This document shows positions 42,435 through 51,456 of a stretch of 64,000 bases of DNA, piece after piece. The DNA is from Oleispira antarctica RB-8. GTDB lineage: Bacteria; Pseudomonadota; Gammaproteobacteria; Pseudomonadales; Oceanobacteraceae. The stretch spans positions 1,189,582 through 1,253,581 of the forward strand of contig FO203512.1 of assembly GCA_000967895.1 (NCBI GenBank), read 5' to 3'. The notes under the pieces were generated by a model. The model was not told the origin of the DNA and made no database searches. It saw only the letters and a program-made list of their open reading frames with translations. Positions within the stretch are counted from its first letter, which is position 1. The number at the start of each line of letters is the position of its first letter. The translations under genes were made by a program, and so were the position numbers.

Positions 42435-43589
42435 ATGAATTTTTATCTTTTTTTCCGCAAACTCCATCTTTATTCCACTTTAGTCGCCATTATTCCGTTG
42501 GCTATTATCTCGGTAACCGGTTTATTACTATCATTTGAAGCCGAAATAACGCAATGGCAAGCAGAGGAACGTCATGAAAATGATGCCCAGTTTATTCTTG
42601 CCCCTGAAGCACTGGATGCACTGCATCTGCATACCGAGCAGATATTAGAAGAAAATCCACAATGCAAACTTACGTATATTCGTCACGACATAGAGGCTGA
42701 ATCGCTGCCTTGGATTTATCTTTCTTGCCCAGAAGAGCGAAAGAAATTTGTTGTGAATCTTAATACCAATCAACACTACCCCTTAGAAAAAGAGGGTTTT
42801 CAATTAATACTGGATCTGCACCGCACGCTGCTATTAGGCAACGTAGGTCGCAATCTAGTGGGAATCGCAACATTAATCATTATTTTTAATATCATTTCAG
42901 GTTTAGCACTTTGGTTTATTCGAGGCAAAAAAATAAAGCTGGATAAAGACAAATTTAAAATAACGACTCGATCAGGTTTAAGTCTGCGTCACCTGCATTC
43001 GGTGGTCGCATTGTACTTAACCCCGATACTTTTAATCATATCGTTAACCGGGGTAAGCTGGACTTGGCGCTCTGAAATCTATCAAGGGCTGGCTTACCTA
43101 CAAAATAAAGAGCAAGCAATGCCTGCTATGCTCACTCAGGCTCACAGTAATCCTTATGATCAAAGCATGAATCTCCACGCTCACATGGCCAGTACAAAGT
43201 CTGTGTATAAAAAAATAGCACAAGACTATCCGCAGTATAAAATACTGGGAATATCGATTGCGAAAACCCCTACGGCTTTAATGACAGTACGATTAAAAGA
43301 AAAGACAAATCTGGCTTTTACTCCTCATCTTTATTTATCGTTAGATGCTTACACGTTAGAAGAATTGTATAAAACAGATGGCTGGCAAGCGGATGTAGAA
43401 GACAGTATTTACAGCTATCGCATCATGCAATATGGCTTACATACGGGGTTTTTATTTGGCACTGCTGGAAAAATATTATGGGCAATATGCGATTTACTCT
43501 TCATCGCTTGTATTTTAGCTTTAGGTATTTATCTGTGGTTAAAACGTCGTTCAGTCGATACTAAATCAAAGCTAAAGAGTACGCGATGA
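42435..43589 (+). CDS. PepSY-associated transmembrane protein (iron-uptake type)
   Basis: The 384-residue inner-membrane protein has four main transmembrane helices (about 10-32, 140-160, 190-215, 350-370) and PepSY domains in the periplasmic loops (about 35-120 and 250-330). It has FRKLHLYSTLVAIIPLAIIS and RHLHSVVALYLTPILLIISLTG (split), with helix-embedded histidines that could bind heme. Such proteins (PiuB/FoxB-like) follow siderophore receptors and are thought to reduce or release ferric siderophore iron. It overlaps the next gene by 4 bp. Confidence 0.85.
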   Translation: MNFYLFFRKLHLYSTLVAIIPLAIISVTGLLLSFEAEITQWQAEERHENDAQFILAPEALDALHLHTEQILEENPQCKLTYIRHDIEAESLPWIYLSCPEERKKFVVNLNTNQHYPLEKEGFQLILDLHRTLLLGNVGRNLVGIATLIIIFNIISGLALWFIRGKKIKLDKDKFKITTRSGLSLRHLHSVVALYLTPILLIISLTGVSWTWRSEIYQGLAYLQNKEQAMPAMLTQAHSNPYDQSMNLHAHMASTKSVYKKIAQDYPQYKILGISIAKTPTALMTVRLKEKTNLAFTPHLYLSLDAYTLEELYKTDGWQADVEDSIYSYRIMQYGLHTGFLFGTAGKILWAICDLLFIACILALGIYLWLKRRSVDTKSKLKSTR

Positions 43590-43810
43590 TTCTTCTGTTC
43601 ACGCTATTGCAGCTTATGTGGCTAAGTCTTACCAGCGGATTTTTAATCTTCTGGTTAATCTATTTCGGCTATTTAAAGCTCAGCCCTAAAGTAAGGCGCT
43701 TAAATAAGAAACGTCAAAATAAGCTCATCAACATAGCCCAGTTTTGGTTATACAGGGCTGTATGGGCGATGCTAACAAATGGACTTATGTTTCTTGTCGT
43801 TCATTTTTAA
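43586..43810 (+). CDS. Small two-helix membrane protein of the iron-uptake operon
   Basis: The 74-residue protein has two hydrophobic helices (about 4-28 and 52-72) joined by a very basic loop (KLSPKVRRLNKKRQNKL). Its ATG overlaps the PepSY gene stop (ATGA), so it belongs to that operon and perhaps partners with the PepSY protein. I do not recognise a named family. Confidence 0.65.
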   Translation: MILLFTLLQLMWLSLTSGFLIFWLIYFGYLKLSPKVRRLNKKRQNKLINIAQFWLYRAVWAMLTNGLMFLVVHF

Positions 43811-43822
43811 TTTTTGTCAGAA

Positions 43823-44725
43823 TTACTCAGATGATTTAAGCTGTTTAACCAAATCGGGTAATAACAAGACGTTCTTTTCAAACCCTTTTATTAAACCATA
43901 ACACACCGTTATGCTGTGTTTATTACCGTCCCACCAAGCCCCAGGTGCTCTGCAAAAGGGCTCCATATAAATAGTAATATCGGTTTTTAGATTGAGTAAA
44001 CTATTAATTCGTTTAAGGACTTCTGCTAAGCTAGTGAATGATTTTAACGTGCGGTATATCTGTTTTTGTTCTTCGCTATTAGGTTTAATCCAAACAACGT
44101 TAATGCGCCCAGGGAAAAGACCTTTACTGTCTTTTACTCTCACCAAGTCCCAGGTCTTATTAAATTTAAAATCAGTCACTTTGGTGGCTAACCAAGCCAA
44201 TGCTTGGCGGGTTTTTTCAAACTCGATATCACAATCCCACGCTCTTTCGACGGGTAATATTTTATCTCTTCTTAACGCCTCTAATTTATCGGGATTAGAG
44301 CCATAAGCCAAACACGTTACCTCATAGAATCGTTGAATTGCCAGAGGATGAGTATCCCAGTAGACAGGCGGGCTATGTTTTTCTTCTTCCCATACCAGCA
44401 TCCACTCACCCGATATCGCCAGTAGTTTATTCAATAAATCAGGATTAATATCTTTCTTATTAAAGTCGTCAGCCATCATTAACAGCATCAATGCGATCTG
44501 ATCAGCGGCTTGCTCTTGCCCGCCTAAAATAGGAATATCATTTAATTCGATAACCGCATGGGCCAACTCATGCAGTAATGTAAATTCCAAATTACTCTGT
44601 ACATAAAAATCTTGCTGAAACGCTCTTGCAGGATCAAAAAAAATATCGCTCGAAGAATTTGAAGTCAAAACACACAATAGAAAGGCTATGGTTAAGCGAC
44701 GGATGTTGAACAAGAAAGCAAGCAT
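43823..44725 (-). CDS. DUF4344-family putative metallopeptidase
   Basis: The 300-residue protein has an N-terminal signal sequence (about 1-27) and a zinc-type HELAH motif in FTLLHELAHAVIELNDIP, followed by GGQEQAADQIALMLL, which supplies the third ligand Glu. These are marks of DUF4344, a periplasmic gluzincin-like family of unknown substrate. It is convergent with the iron-uptake operon. Two cysteine-containing segments (CLAYGSN and CRAPGAWWDGNKHSITVCYG) are typical of the family. Confidence 0.8.
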   Translation of the reverse strand: MLAFLFNIRRLTIAFLLCVLTSNSSSDIFFDPARAFQQDFYVQSNLEFTLLHELAHAVIELNDIPILGGQEQAADQIALMLLMMADDFNKKDINPDLLNKLLAISGEWMLVWEEEKHSPPVYWDTHPLAIQRFYEVTCLAYGSNPDKLEALRRDKILPVERAWDCDIEFEKTRQALAWLATKVTDFKFNKTWDLVRVKDSKGLFPGRINVVWIKPNSEEQKQIYRTLKSFTSLAEVLKRINSLLNLKTDITIYMEPFCRAPGAWWDGNKHSITVCYGLIKGFEKNVLLLPDLVKQLKSSE

Positions 44726-44952
44726 ACAAAATAACCTTTATTATCGGCTTTTATTATAGCCAATAATAAAAATCATAATAGTGTCTTCCATCAAGGAAGC
44801 AGTGAACTTGGGTTGAGATCGTATTTAAAAATCAAAAAATCACGCCTCATAGTAAGAATGGAACAGGTTAGAGCGTAAAGCGCATAATACTGAGTTTTAG
44901 TTCATCATAAATACCTATGATTATCATTTGTTTGTCACAAAAAGCTTGATTT

Positions 44953-44971
44953 GATAATAGTAATCATTATC
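44953..44971. promoter_or_regulatory. Fur box upstream of the propeller lipoprotein
   Basis: GATAATAGTAATCATTATC matches the 19-bp Fur consensus at 17 positions, 42 bp before the lipoprotein start. A second partial site (TATGATTATCATTTG, about 44916-44930) lies just upstream, so Fur could bind an extended region. Confidence 0.8.
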
Positions 44972-45013
44972 ATTAGCTACTGATAAAATAGATACTAGAT
45001 CACAGGACATAAG

Positions 45014-46450
45014 ATGAATAAGAAGTACTTACTTGTAGCAATGTTAGCCAGCAGTTTATTGACTGCGTGCAATAACAATACAAACGACAGCCAAAAAACG
45101 ACAGTTACTGTTGATGACAATGTTCAAAACTATCGAGGGGCACAGCTGCAATTGGTCAAAGAACCAGAATTTGTGATGACAAAGAGCACGAGTTCTGTAA
45201 ATGACCAAATTCACTTTTACCTTACCCGCGCCGCTTCCCTCGATCTTAATATCTATAATGCAAACAAAGAAGTTGTAAGCACAAAAACAGGTATCAGTTT
45301 AAGTTCGGAGCATACGATCAACATTGGATCTACCTACGATGACTCTGCTCTTGAGTATGGGGCATATACCTACGAGGCGACTTTTACTCTTATTAACAGC
45401 GAATACAAAGAAACATTTAAGGGCAGTTTCACCAAGCAATTAAAAGAAATAAAACATTTTGAAGAAAAAATTTCTGATATCAGTATTTTAGGCAATGAAT
45501 TACTAATCGCGACGGGCGATATGATGGACCCGATTAAACTCTTTAGTCTAGACATTAATACGACCAATATAGACACCGATCTAAATGAACTAACCGCAGA
45601 CATAACTGAAACCTTGCCAGCCCCTATTTATGATATGGCGAATACAGAAAAATTCATCTACATCGGCGGACGATTTAGCGAGTGGATGGGTGGGCAATTA
45701 TTATTAGAATATAACAAAGAAACTAAAACAGCGCGTAGTCTTGATGGCTTGTTTTCTTGTAAAACAGCAACAGAAACCCCTTCTTGCACCTCTGTATTCA
45801 GTTTAGTTAATACTGATAAGGGGCTTTACATTGGTACCGATAACGGATTATTTTTATTCAACAAAGATGAAAATAATCAAGACCAGTTAGTGAAAATAAT
45901 CGATCATGGTTTGGATGAAAATACCGATATAAAAACACTCTACCAAGATAGTAAAGGTCATGTTTGGGCTGGTTCTATGATCAAAGAAGGTATTACTTTT
46001 TTTGACGGAACTGATTGGCATCCGCTGACATCTGAAACCTCAGCGATACCAGCAGGAGGCTATCTTGCAATCGCAGAAGGCGAAAACAACGATTACTATT
46101 TTGCTAATAATGTATCGGGCCTTGTTAAGTATAATACCGAGACTGAAACGGCCGAAATTTTCACTCCACGTAATTCAGATATTATTGACCATAACTTAGT
46201 ATCAGTGGCTTACACCGATAGCGTTATTGTTGGGTCCCACGATTACGGCATTGCCAAACTGCAAGATACGAATAAGTGGGTTATAACGAATAATACCAAC
46301 TCAATGATGCAAACCATTGAAACAAGCAGCTGTCAGTGGTCACCAGATAGTCCTGCTTGCAAAGACGTATTGGTAGTAGAGCGCATCATACAAAATAGTG
46401 AAGGGCGCACCTTCACGGCCGTTGGAAAATCGATTTACGAAATTTTCTAA
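45014..46450 (+). CDS. Fur-regulated lipoprotein with beta-propeller-like repeats
   Basis: The 478-residue protein has a lipoprotein signal (LLTAC, lipidated Cys19). Residues about 45-140 form a beta-sandwich-like region with DQIHFYLTRAASLDLNIYN. The remainder shows two-component-regulator-propeller repeats (GLYIGTDNGLFLFNKDE, LYQDSKGHVWAGSMIKEG, NNVSGLVKYNTET, VGSHDYGIAKLQDTN). It is probably anchored at the cell envelope. The strong Fur box and the neighbouring receptor and PepSY genes suggest a role under iron limitation, perhaps an accessory iron or heme-binding surface protein. The exact function is unknown. Confidence 0.75.
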   Translation: MNKKYLLVAMLASSLLTACNNNTNDSQKTTVTVDDNVQNYRGAQLQLVKEPEFVMTKSTSSVNDQIHFYLTRAASLDLNIYNANKEVVSTKTGISLSSEHTINIGSTYDDSALEYGAYTYEATFTLINSEYKETFKGSFTKQLKEIKHFEEKISDISILGNELLIATGDMMDPIKLFSLDINTTNIDTDLNELTADITETLPAPIYDMANTEKFIYIGGRFSEWMGGQLLLEYNKETKTARSLDGLFSCKTATETPSCTSVFSLVNTDKGLYIGTDNGLFLFNKDENNQDQLVKIIDHGLDENTDIKTLYQDSKGHVWAGSMIKEGITFFDGTDWHPLTSETSAIPAGGYLAIAEGENNDYYFANNVSGLVKYNTETETAEIFTPRNSDIIDHNLVSVAYTDSVIVGSHDYGIAKLQDTNKWVITNNTNSMMQTIETSSCQWSPDSPACKDVLVVERIIQNSEGRTFTAVGKSIYEIF

Positions 46451-46564
46451 TTAACTAAGGGAGGTGCCTTAATCTAGGTCAACATTTAAAATGACTGATT
46501 AATTAACTCCCTTTATCCAGGTTTTTCGAACTCGTAGACAGTTGCAATCATTGCTCTTTTTCAC

Positions 46565-46684
46565 CTAAAGCGATTTTTTTGCTAGATCAACTTTATTTAA
46601 TACGTTGTATTTATTCAGTTGATAACCGAGTACTAGGGCACTGCCTGCGATGGCATCAATACGCCCGTAATTAATAAATGGCTC
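46565..46684 (-). pseudogene. Relic of a periplasmic solute-binding protein (C-terminal end)
   Basis: On the minus strand, between two stops, 39 codons read EPFINYGRIDAIAGSALVLG followed by YQLNKYNVLNKVDLAKKSL. The 'GRIDAIAGS' segment and what follows look like the C-terminal lobe of family 3 solute-binding proteins. There is no start codon or upstream partner in any frame, so it is probably what remains of a deleted gene. The assignment is from pattern recognition only. Confidence 0.4.
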
Positions 46685-46744
46685 TCATTGTGTATGGCTA
46701 GAATAGTATATTAAACAAGGTTTGATGCTCTCTAAATAACGCAT

Positions 46745-47995
46745 TTATAAAATCCAATATAAGGCCTCCAGTGCCACGGCTACCTGAATGCGGTTTTCTG
46801 CCAAGGGTCTTGGCAACATTTCTTCCGCTTTCGTCAGTCGTCTTAATAAAGTATTTCTGTGAGTATGCAGTTTTTTAGCGGCTTCTGTAGCATTACAGCC
46901 ACACTCAAGAAAAGCATGTAATGATTGCCTAACGGTGGTGGGGGCCTGAGCCAGTTCCCCTAATACGTGCTCAGAATAATGCTGAATGGATTTTGCATCT
47001 TTCGATAAAAAAGCCATCAAGCGCACGCGTTCATAACTTACTAATTGAATATTAGACTCTAGTCTTCCCAATACGCGTTGTGCTGCTTGGGCATCGAGGT
47101 AGGCCCGACGAAAACCATCGATTCCATTACCACCACTACCAAAACTGATGCGTATTCCTGTGTGTTTTTTCAGCACAGTTTCTAGAATTTTTTCATTCAC
47201 CGAAAATTCGGCTGAAGCCCATACCCAGATGACGGACGGGCTGGCGATTACTTTCAAAGAATGATTTTGCTGGCAAGCTTTCTGAAATACCGTTGCGACA
47301 TTTTCCAGTGCCGAAATTTCAGTGTCGATTTCTTCACTCCAAACAATCGCGCTGTGATGCGTATGCTTAAACGAATAATTTAATAGGCCGGAAGCTCTGG
47401 TTAAGTCACGTTCTTCGCCGCTGATTATTTTACCGACTAATTCTCTTTGTTCTTCGATTCCACCGCGTTTTTTATCGGCAGTGATTAACTCCAAGCGCTC
47501 TAGCCAGAGTTTCAAAGAAGCTTCGTTATACGTGCGCATGGAAATAGAAGACAGTTCCAATAACTGCTGCAGTTCCAACGGATCTTTTGTCAGCTGAAAT
47601 ACTATTTTCATCCAATATTGCCAAGCAATATCTTGAATCGCGTGGGCATTTTTTTGCAGTATCTCAGCCGCTTGGGCTTGGTACATTTCGGCGGTACTAT
47701 CCACCGACTCATAAACCGCATAGGGGGTTACTGCCTGCTCAGGGGATTTGATAATCGCGTTTAACCAATGAATGATACTGGCACGAATTGCCCGCCTGTG
47801 TTTTGCCTGCATAACGGGGTCATCATGTAGATCATCTTTGCCATTACCTTGGAAGTTAACCCCTTCTAATGCGTCTATAAACAGTTTACTGGCGGCCAGC
47901 TCCAGCCCTAATTCTGCACCACAGCGCATTAACTCTGTGATTCGATCAGATGCTTTAGGCCAATTTTGATGCGTATTAGTGGCGATATTGAACAT
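46745..47995 (-). CDS. PucR/CdaR-type transcriptional regulator
   Basis: The most likely start is ATG 47995 (MFNIATNTHQNW), giving 416 residues; an ATG at 48061 is possible. The C-terminal PucR helix-turn-helix (about 355-412: LHAFLECGCNATEAAKKLHT, HRNTLLRRLTKAEEML) and a middle GGDEF-like segment (GIRISFGSGGNGIDGFRRAYLDAQAAQ) define the family. It is divergent from the AlmA-like operon by 131 bp and is the natural candidate to control it. Confidence 0.85.
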   Translation of the reverse strand: MFNIATNTHQNWPKASDRITELMRCGAELGLELAASKLFIDALEGVNFQGNGKDDLHDDPVMQAKHRRAIRASIIHWLNAIIKSPEQAVTPYAVYESVDSTAEMYQAQAAEILQKNAHAIQDIAWQYWMKIVFQLTKDPLELQQLLELSSISMRTYNEASLKLWLERLELITADKKRGGIEEQRELVGKIISGEERDLTRASGLLNYSFKHTHHSAIVWSEEIDTEISALENVATVFQKACQQNHSLKVIASPSVIWVWASAEFSVNEKILETVLKKHTGIRISFGSGGNGIDGFRRAYLDAQAAQRVLGRLESNIQLVSYERVRLMAFLSKDAKSIQHYSEHVLGELAQAPTTVRQSLHAFLECGCNATEAAKKLHTHRNTLLRRLTKAEEMLPRPLAENRIQVAVALEALYWIL

Positions 47996-48126
47996 GGTCT
48001 GAATACCTGTAAATGGTGCACTTTGCACAAAATAATACTTAAGTAGTGGTATTTTGTACATTGTTTACTGGCTATTAGGTACATAAAATGAACAACGTCG
48101 AATAACATTAAAAATAAAGGCAAGTT

Positions 48127-49686
48127 ATGAGTGCTCACTCCAAGGGATCTAACCCAGATACAGATGTATTGATTATTGGTGCCGGTATTTCCGGTATTGG
48201 TCTGGCTTATTATTTACAACGCGATCAGCCGAACAAGCGCTTCACCATTCTAGAGTCTCGGGGTGATATCGGTGGCACTTGGGACTTGTTCCGTTACCCA
48301 GGCATTCGCTCTGATTCAGACTTATACACATTTGGTTATGAATTCAAACCTTGGAAAAGTCCTAAAGCGATTGCTGACGCGGGCTCTATTATGGATTACC
48401 TGCGCGAAGCCGTAGACGAAAATCAGATACAGAAAAAAATCCGTTTTAATAGCCGAGTCGTTAACGCTAACTGGTCGAGTGAAGATGCTCATTGGCGAGT
48501 AGAGTTTACCGATACCGCCACAGGAAAAACTGAAGTAATGACGGCGCGCTGGTTATTCTCGGCAGCGGGTTATTATCGCTATGACGAAGGTTTCACTCCG
48601 AATTTCAACGGTCGTGAAAACTTTAAGGGTCAGATTATCCATCCGCAAACCTGGCCTGAAGATCTGGACTATCAAGGTAAAAAAGTCGTTGTCATCGGCA
48701 GTGGCGCGACGGCGGTGACCCTGGTTCCGGCGATGGCAGACAAAGCAGAACATGTCACCATGTTGCAGCGTACGCCAACGTATGTGGTGAGCTTGCCAAC
48801 AGAAGACCCGATTGCCAATGTGATTAAAAAAATATTCCCAGAGAAGTTAGCGTACAAAATGGTGCGCAGTAAAAATATTAATCTGAGTCGTTGGTGGTGG
48901 GGTTTTTGCCAGCGCTTTCCAAATGCAGCACGCAAATTAATTCGTTTAGGTAATAAAAAATTATTACCGAAAGACTATCCCGTCGATACGCACTTTAACC
49001 CGCCATACAATCCTTGGGATCAGCGTTTATGTGCGGTAACCGACGGTGATTTATTCGAGTCCATTAGTAAAGGCGATGCCTCCATCGTTACCGACCATAT
49101 CGATACCTTCACCGAAAAAGGGATAAAACTGAAATCAGGTCAGCAACTGGACGCAGACATTGTAATCACCGCAACGGGCCTAAACGTACAACTGTTTGGT
49201 GGCATTGATTATACCGTGGATGGTGAACCGATTGATTATCCCAAGTCGGTTGCTTATAAAAGTTTAATGCTGAGCGGTGTGCCGAATTTTGCTTACGCGA
49301 TTGGTTATACAAACTCTTCTTGGACATTAAAAATTGGTCTGATCTGCGAACACTTATGCCGCATCATGGAGCACATGACAGAGCAAGATAAACTGATCTG
49401 TCAGCCAGAATTGCCAGACCCGAATATGCCAACAAGGCCACTATTAGATTTTGGTGCGGGTTATGTTCAGCGGGCCATTGATAACTTACCACGTCGAGGT
49501 ATGAGTGCTCCTTGGGATGTTGCCATGGACTATAAAGTAGATGCGAAAAACTTGCGCTTTGGTTCAGTCACCGACGATTGCCTGAAATTTTACGCCAGTG
49601 CAAAAGCACCGCTAAAATCTGCCGAAGCAAAAAAAGATTCACCTTCTAAGCAGAAGACACAAGCAAAAGCGGAGGCTGAAGTATGA
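48127..49686 (+). CDS. AlmA-like flavin-containing monooxygenase
   Basis: The 519-residue flavoprotein has the FAD motif [13 protein letters not shown] (about 17-29), the Baeyer-Villiger/FMO signature [12 protein letters not shown] (about 163-174), the NADPH motif [14 protein letters not shown] and ATGLNVQL near residue 350. [21 protein letters not shown] and [18 protein letters not shown] closely follow the AlmA group, which acts on long-chain n-alkanes in Acinetobacter and Alcanivorax. It starts a three-gene operon with overlapping starts. The C-terminal tail (about 495-519) is Lys/Ala-rich. Confidence 0.85.
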   Translation: MSAHSKGSNPDTDVLIIGAGISGIGLAYYLQRDQPNKRFTILESRGDIGGTWDLFRYPGIRSDSDLYTFGYEFKPWKSPKAIADAGSIMDYLREAVDENQIQKKIRFNSRVVNANWSSEDAHWRVEFTDTATGKTEVMTARWLFSAAGYYRYDEGFTPNFNGRENFKGQIIHPQTWPEDLDYQGKKVVVIGSGATAVTLVPAMADKAEHVTMLQRTPTYVVSLPTEDPIANVIKKIFPEKLAYKMVRSKNINLSRWWWGFCQRFPNAARKLIRLGNKKLLPKDYPVDTHFNPPYNPWDQRLCAVTDGDLFESISKGDASIVTDHIDTFTEKGIKLKSGQQLDADIVITATGLNVQLFGGIDYTVDGEPIDYPKSVAYKSLMLSGVPNFAYAIGYTNSSWTLKIGLICEHLCRIMEHMTEQDKLICQPELPDPNMPTRPLLDFGAGYVQRAIDNLPRRGMSAPWDVAMDYKVDAKNLRFGSVTDDCLKFYASAKAPLKSAEAKKDSPSKQKTQAKAEAEV

Positions 49687-50516
49687 AGCAGTTTAATAAC
49701 AAAGTCGTTGTTGTCACTGGCGCTGCTTCGGGCATGGGGCGAGAGTATGCGCTGGAATTTGCACGCCTTGGCGCTCTGGTTGCGATGACTGACGTTAATG
49801 AAAAAGTCTTAGCTGAAACCCATTCCATGGTGCAGAAAATTACCGATAAATACACCTGCTGTGAAGTGATGAATATCGCCTCGCAAGAGGATGTTCTGGC
49901 CTTTGCTGAAAAAGTAAAAAACAAACTTGGCAATGCCCATGTGATTATTAATAACGCCGGTATTGGCGGCGGTGGGGCTCCAGTCTGGGCTCAAGACATG
50001 GATCAATTTCAGCTGACGATGAATGTGAATTTTTTCTCAGTGGTGAGTATGACCAAAGCGTTTTTGCCGCAGTTATTGAGCAATCAAGAAGGCGCAGTGG
50101 TCAACGTATCCAGCGTATTCGGTTTAATAGGAACGCCAGGCACCAGTGATTATTGTGCGTCGAAATTTGCCGTACGTGGCTTCAGCGAATCGCTCATGGT
50201 TGAACTGGCCGATACGCCTATTTCGGTTCACCTTGTACACCCAGGCGGTATCAAAACCAATATCGCGAAAGACTCTAAAAATGGTGCTGAGTTTGAAGAA
50301 AAGTATTTGAAAACCAGCCCATTAACCGCAGTGCGTATCGTGATTGACGGCATTAAAACCGGCAAGCAACGAATGGTATTTGGCCATCAATCATCGTTGC
50401 TGCGCTTTTTAACACTGTTACCGCTGAAGTTACGCAACTGGACATTAAATCGCGAGATGAGTGATCTACGTGATCCTGAACATTACGAACTGTTATCTGC
50501 AATGGGAGAAAAATAA
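49683..50516 (+). CDS. Short-chain dehydrogenase/reductase of the AlmA-like operon
   Basis: The 277-residue SDR has [20 protein letters not shown] (NAD(P) motif), [18 protein letters not shown] and catalytic [13 protein letters not shown]. It starts within the stop of the monooxygenase gene (ATGA), so it is translationally coupled to it. It probably oxidises or reduces an alcohol/ketone produced from alkanes. The hydrophobic C-terminal helix (about 235-250) may touch the membrane. Confidence 0.88.
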   Translation: MKQFNNKVVVVTGAASGMGREYALEFARLGALVAMTDVNEKVLAETHSMVQKITDKYTCCEVMNIASQEDVLAFAEKVKNKLGNAHVIINNAGIGGGGAPVWAQDMDQFQLTMNVNFFSVVSMTKAFLPQLLSNQEGAVVNVSSVFGLIGTPGTSDYCASKFAVRGFSESLMVELADTPISVHLVHPGGIKTNIAKDSKNGAEFEEKYLKTSPLTAVRIVIDGIKTGKQRMVFGHQSSLLRFLTLLPLKLRNWTLNREMSDLRDPEHYELLSAMGEK

Positions 50517-51391
50517 TGACAAAAATAACTCAACCAGAAATTGAAGCTCGCAAAGATATTGATTTTGGCTTGGATGAAAATATACCAAGGTATTGGCACT
50601 CTAGCGATCCTTTTAAAACACGCATACACGATGCTTTGCAGTCGACTTTTCCGGAAGGCGAGCGCTACTTTATTTCCAGTGTGCGTGCTTTTCGCGACAA
50701 AATTACCGACCCGCAGCTGATACACGAAGTAAAAGAATTTACCGTGCAAGAAGCCCAGCACGGCATTGCGCATACCAAATACAACAACCTGTTAGAAAAA
50801 CAGGGAATGCCAATGGAGCGCTTATTGGCCGAGCATAAAGACAAAACCAAAGAAGACGAGCGTAAATGGTCACCAGAATATAATCTCGCGATAACGGCAG
50901 CGGCAGAACACTTTACTGCGTTGCTGGCCGATACTTACTTCACGAACAAAGAAACTACTGCGAGCATGCACCCTAAAATGAGAGCTTTATTTGCGTGGCA
51001 TGCCATTGAAGAAATGGAGCACAGATCGGTTGCCTTCAATGTAATGAAAGATGTCGCGAAAGTGGGTTACTGGAAACGTGCCACAGCGATGGTTCACGCG
51101 ACCAAAATCATCTCTCATTTCATGTTCCACTTTGCCGACCAGATGTTAGAAGCTGACGGTTTTACTAAGTGGCAGCGCCGCAAAATGTTTATCAAAAACA
51201 TTCCATGGCTATATGGCCCAAGAAAAGGCCTTTTCTCATCCTTTACCCCGAACTTACTGCGTTACTTTAAGCCGAGTTTTCACCCAGAAGATATTCCTGT
51301 GGTGCATAATTATGGCGAATGGGTAAAAAGTTATGATGCAACCGGTAATCCACATCAAGCCTGTCATGCGTTGATAGCGGCAGCTTATTAA
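50516..51391 (+). CDS. Predicted metal-dependent hydrolase (PF10118 family)
   Basis: This 291-residue all-helical protein has many conserved His and Glu residues in pairs (TVQEAQHGIAHTKYNN, AAAEHFTALLADTYF, WHAIEEMEHRSVAFNVM), a diiron/ferritin-like arrangement typical of the PF10118 family. These proteins are annotated as metal-dependent hydrolases without firm biochemical proof and often accompany alkane monooxygenase or SDR genes. Its ATG overlaps the SDR stop by 1 bp (TAATG). Confidence 0.85.
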   Translation: MTKITQPEIEARKDIDFGLDENIPRYWHSSDPFKTRIHDALQSTFPEGERYFISSVRAFRDKITDPQLIHEVKEFTVQEAQHGIAHTKYNNLLEKQGMPMERLLAEHKDKTKEDERKWSPEYNLAITAAAEHFTALLADTYFTNKETTASMHPKMRALFAWHAIEEMEHRSVAFNVMKDVAKVGYWKRATAMVHATKIISHFMFHFADQMLEADGFTKWQRRKMFIKNIPWLYGPRKGLFSSFTPNLLRYFKPSFHPEDIPVVHNYGEWVKSYDATGNPHQACHALIAAAY

Positions 51392-51403
51392 ACTCTATAA
51401 AAA

Positions 51404-51435
51404 AACCGCCCAATATATGAAAATAAAGGGCGGTT
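51404..51435 (-). terminator. Terminator between the hydrolase and aldehyde dehydrogenase genes
   Basis: AACCGCCC pairs with GGGCGGTT around a 16-base loop. On the minus strand the stem is followed by seven T, so it ends the aldehyde dehydrogenase transcript; on the + strand it may also slow the AlmA-like operon's transcript. Confidence 0.85.
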
Positions 51436-51456
51436 ATAGATTCAATCAATAAAAAA

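Noticed and set aside
46455-46515. AAGGGAG ... CTCCCTT inverted repeat after the propeller lipoprotein
   Set aside because: Arms are 7 bp and about 40 bp apart with no T-run; too weak for a terminator call.
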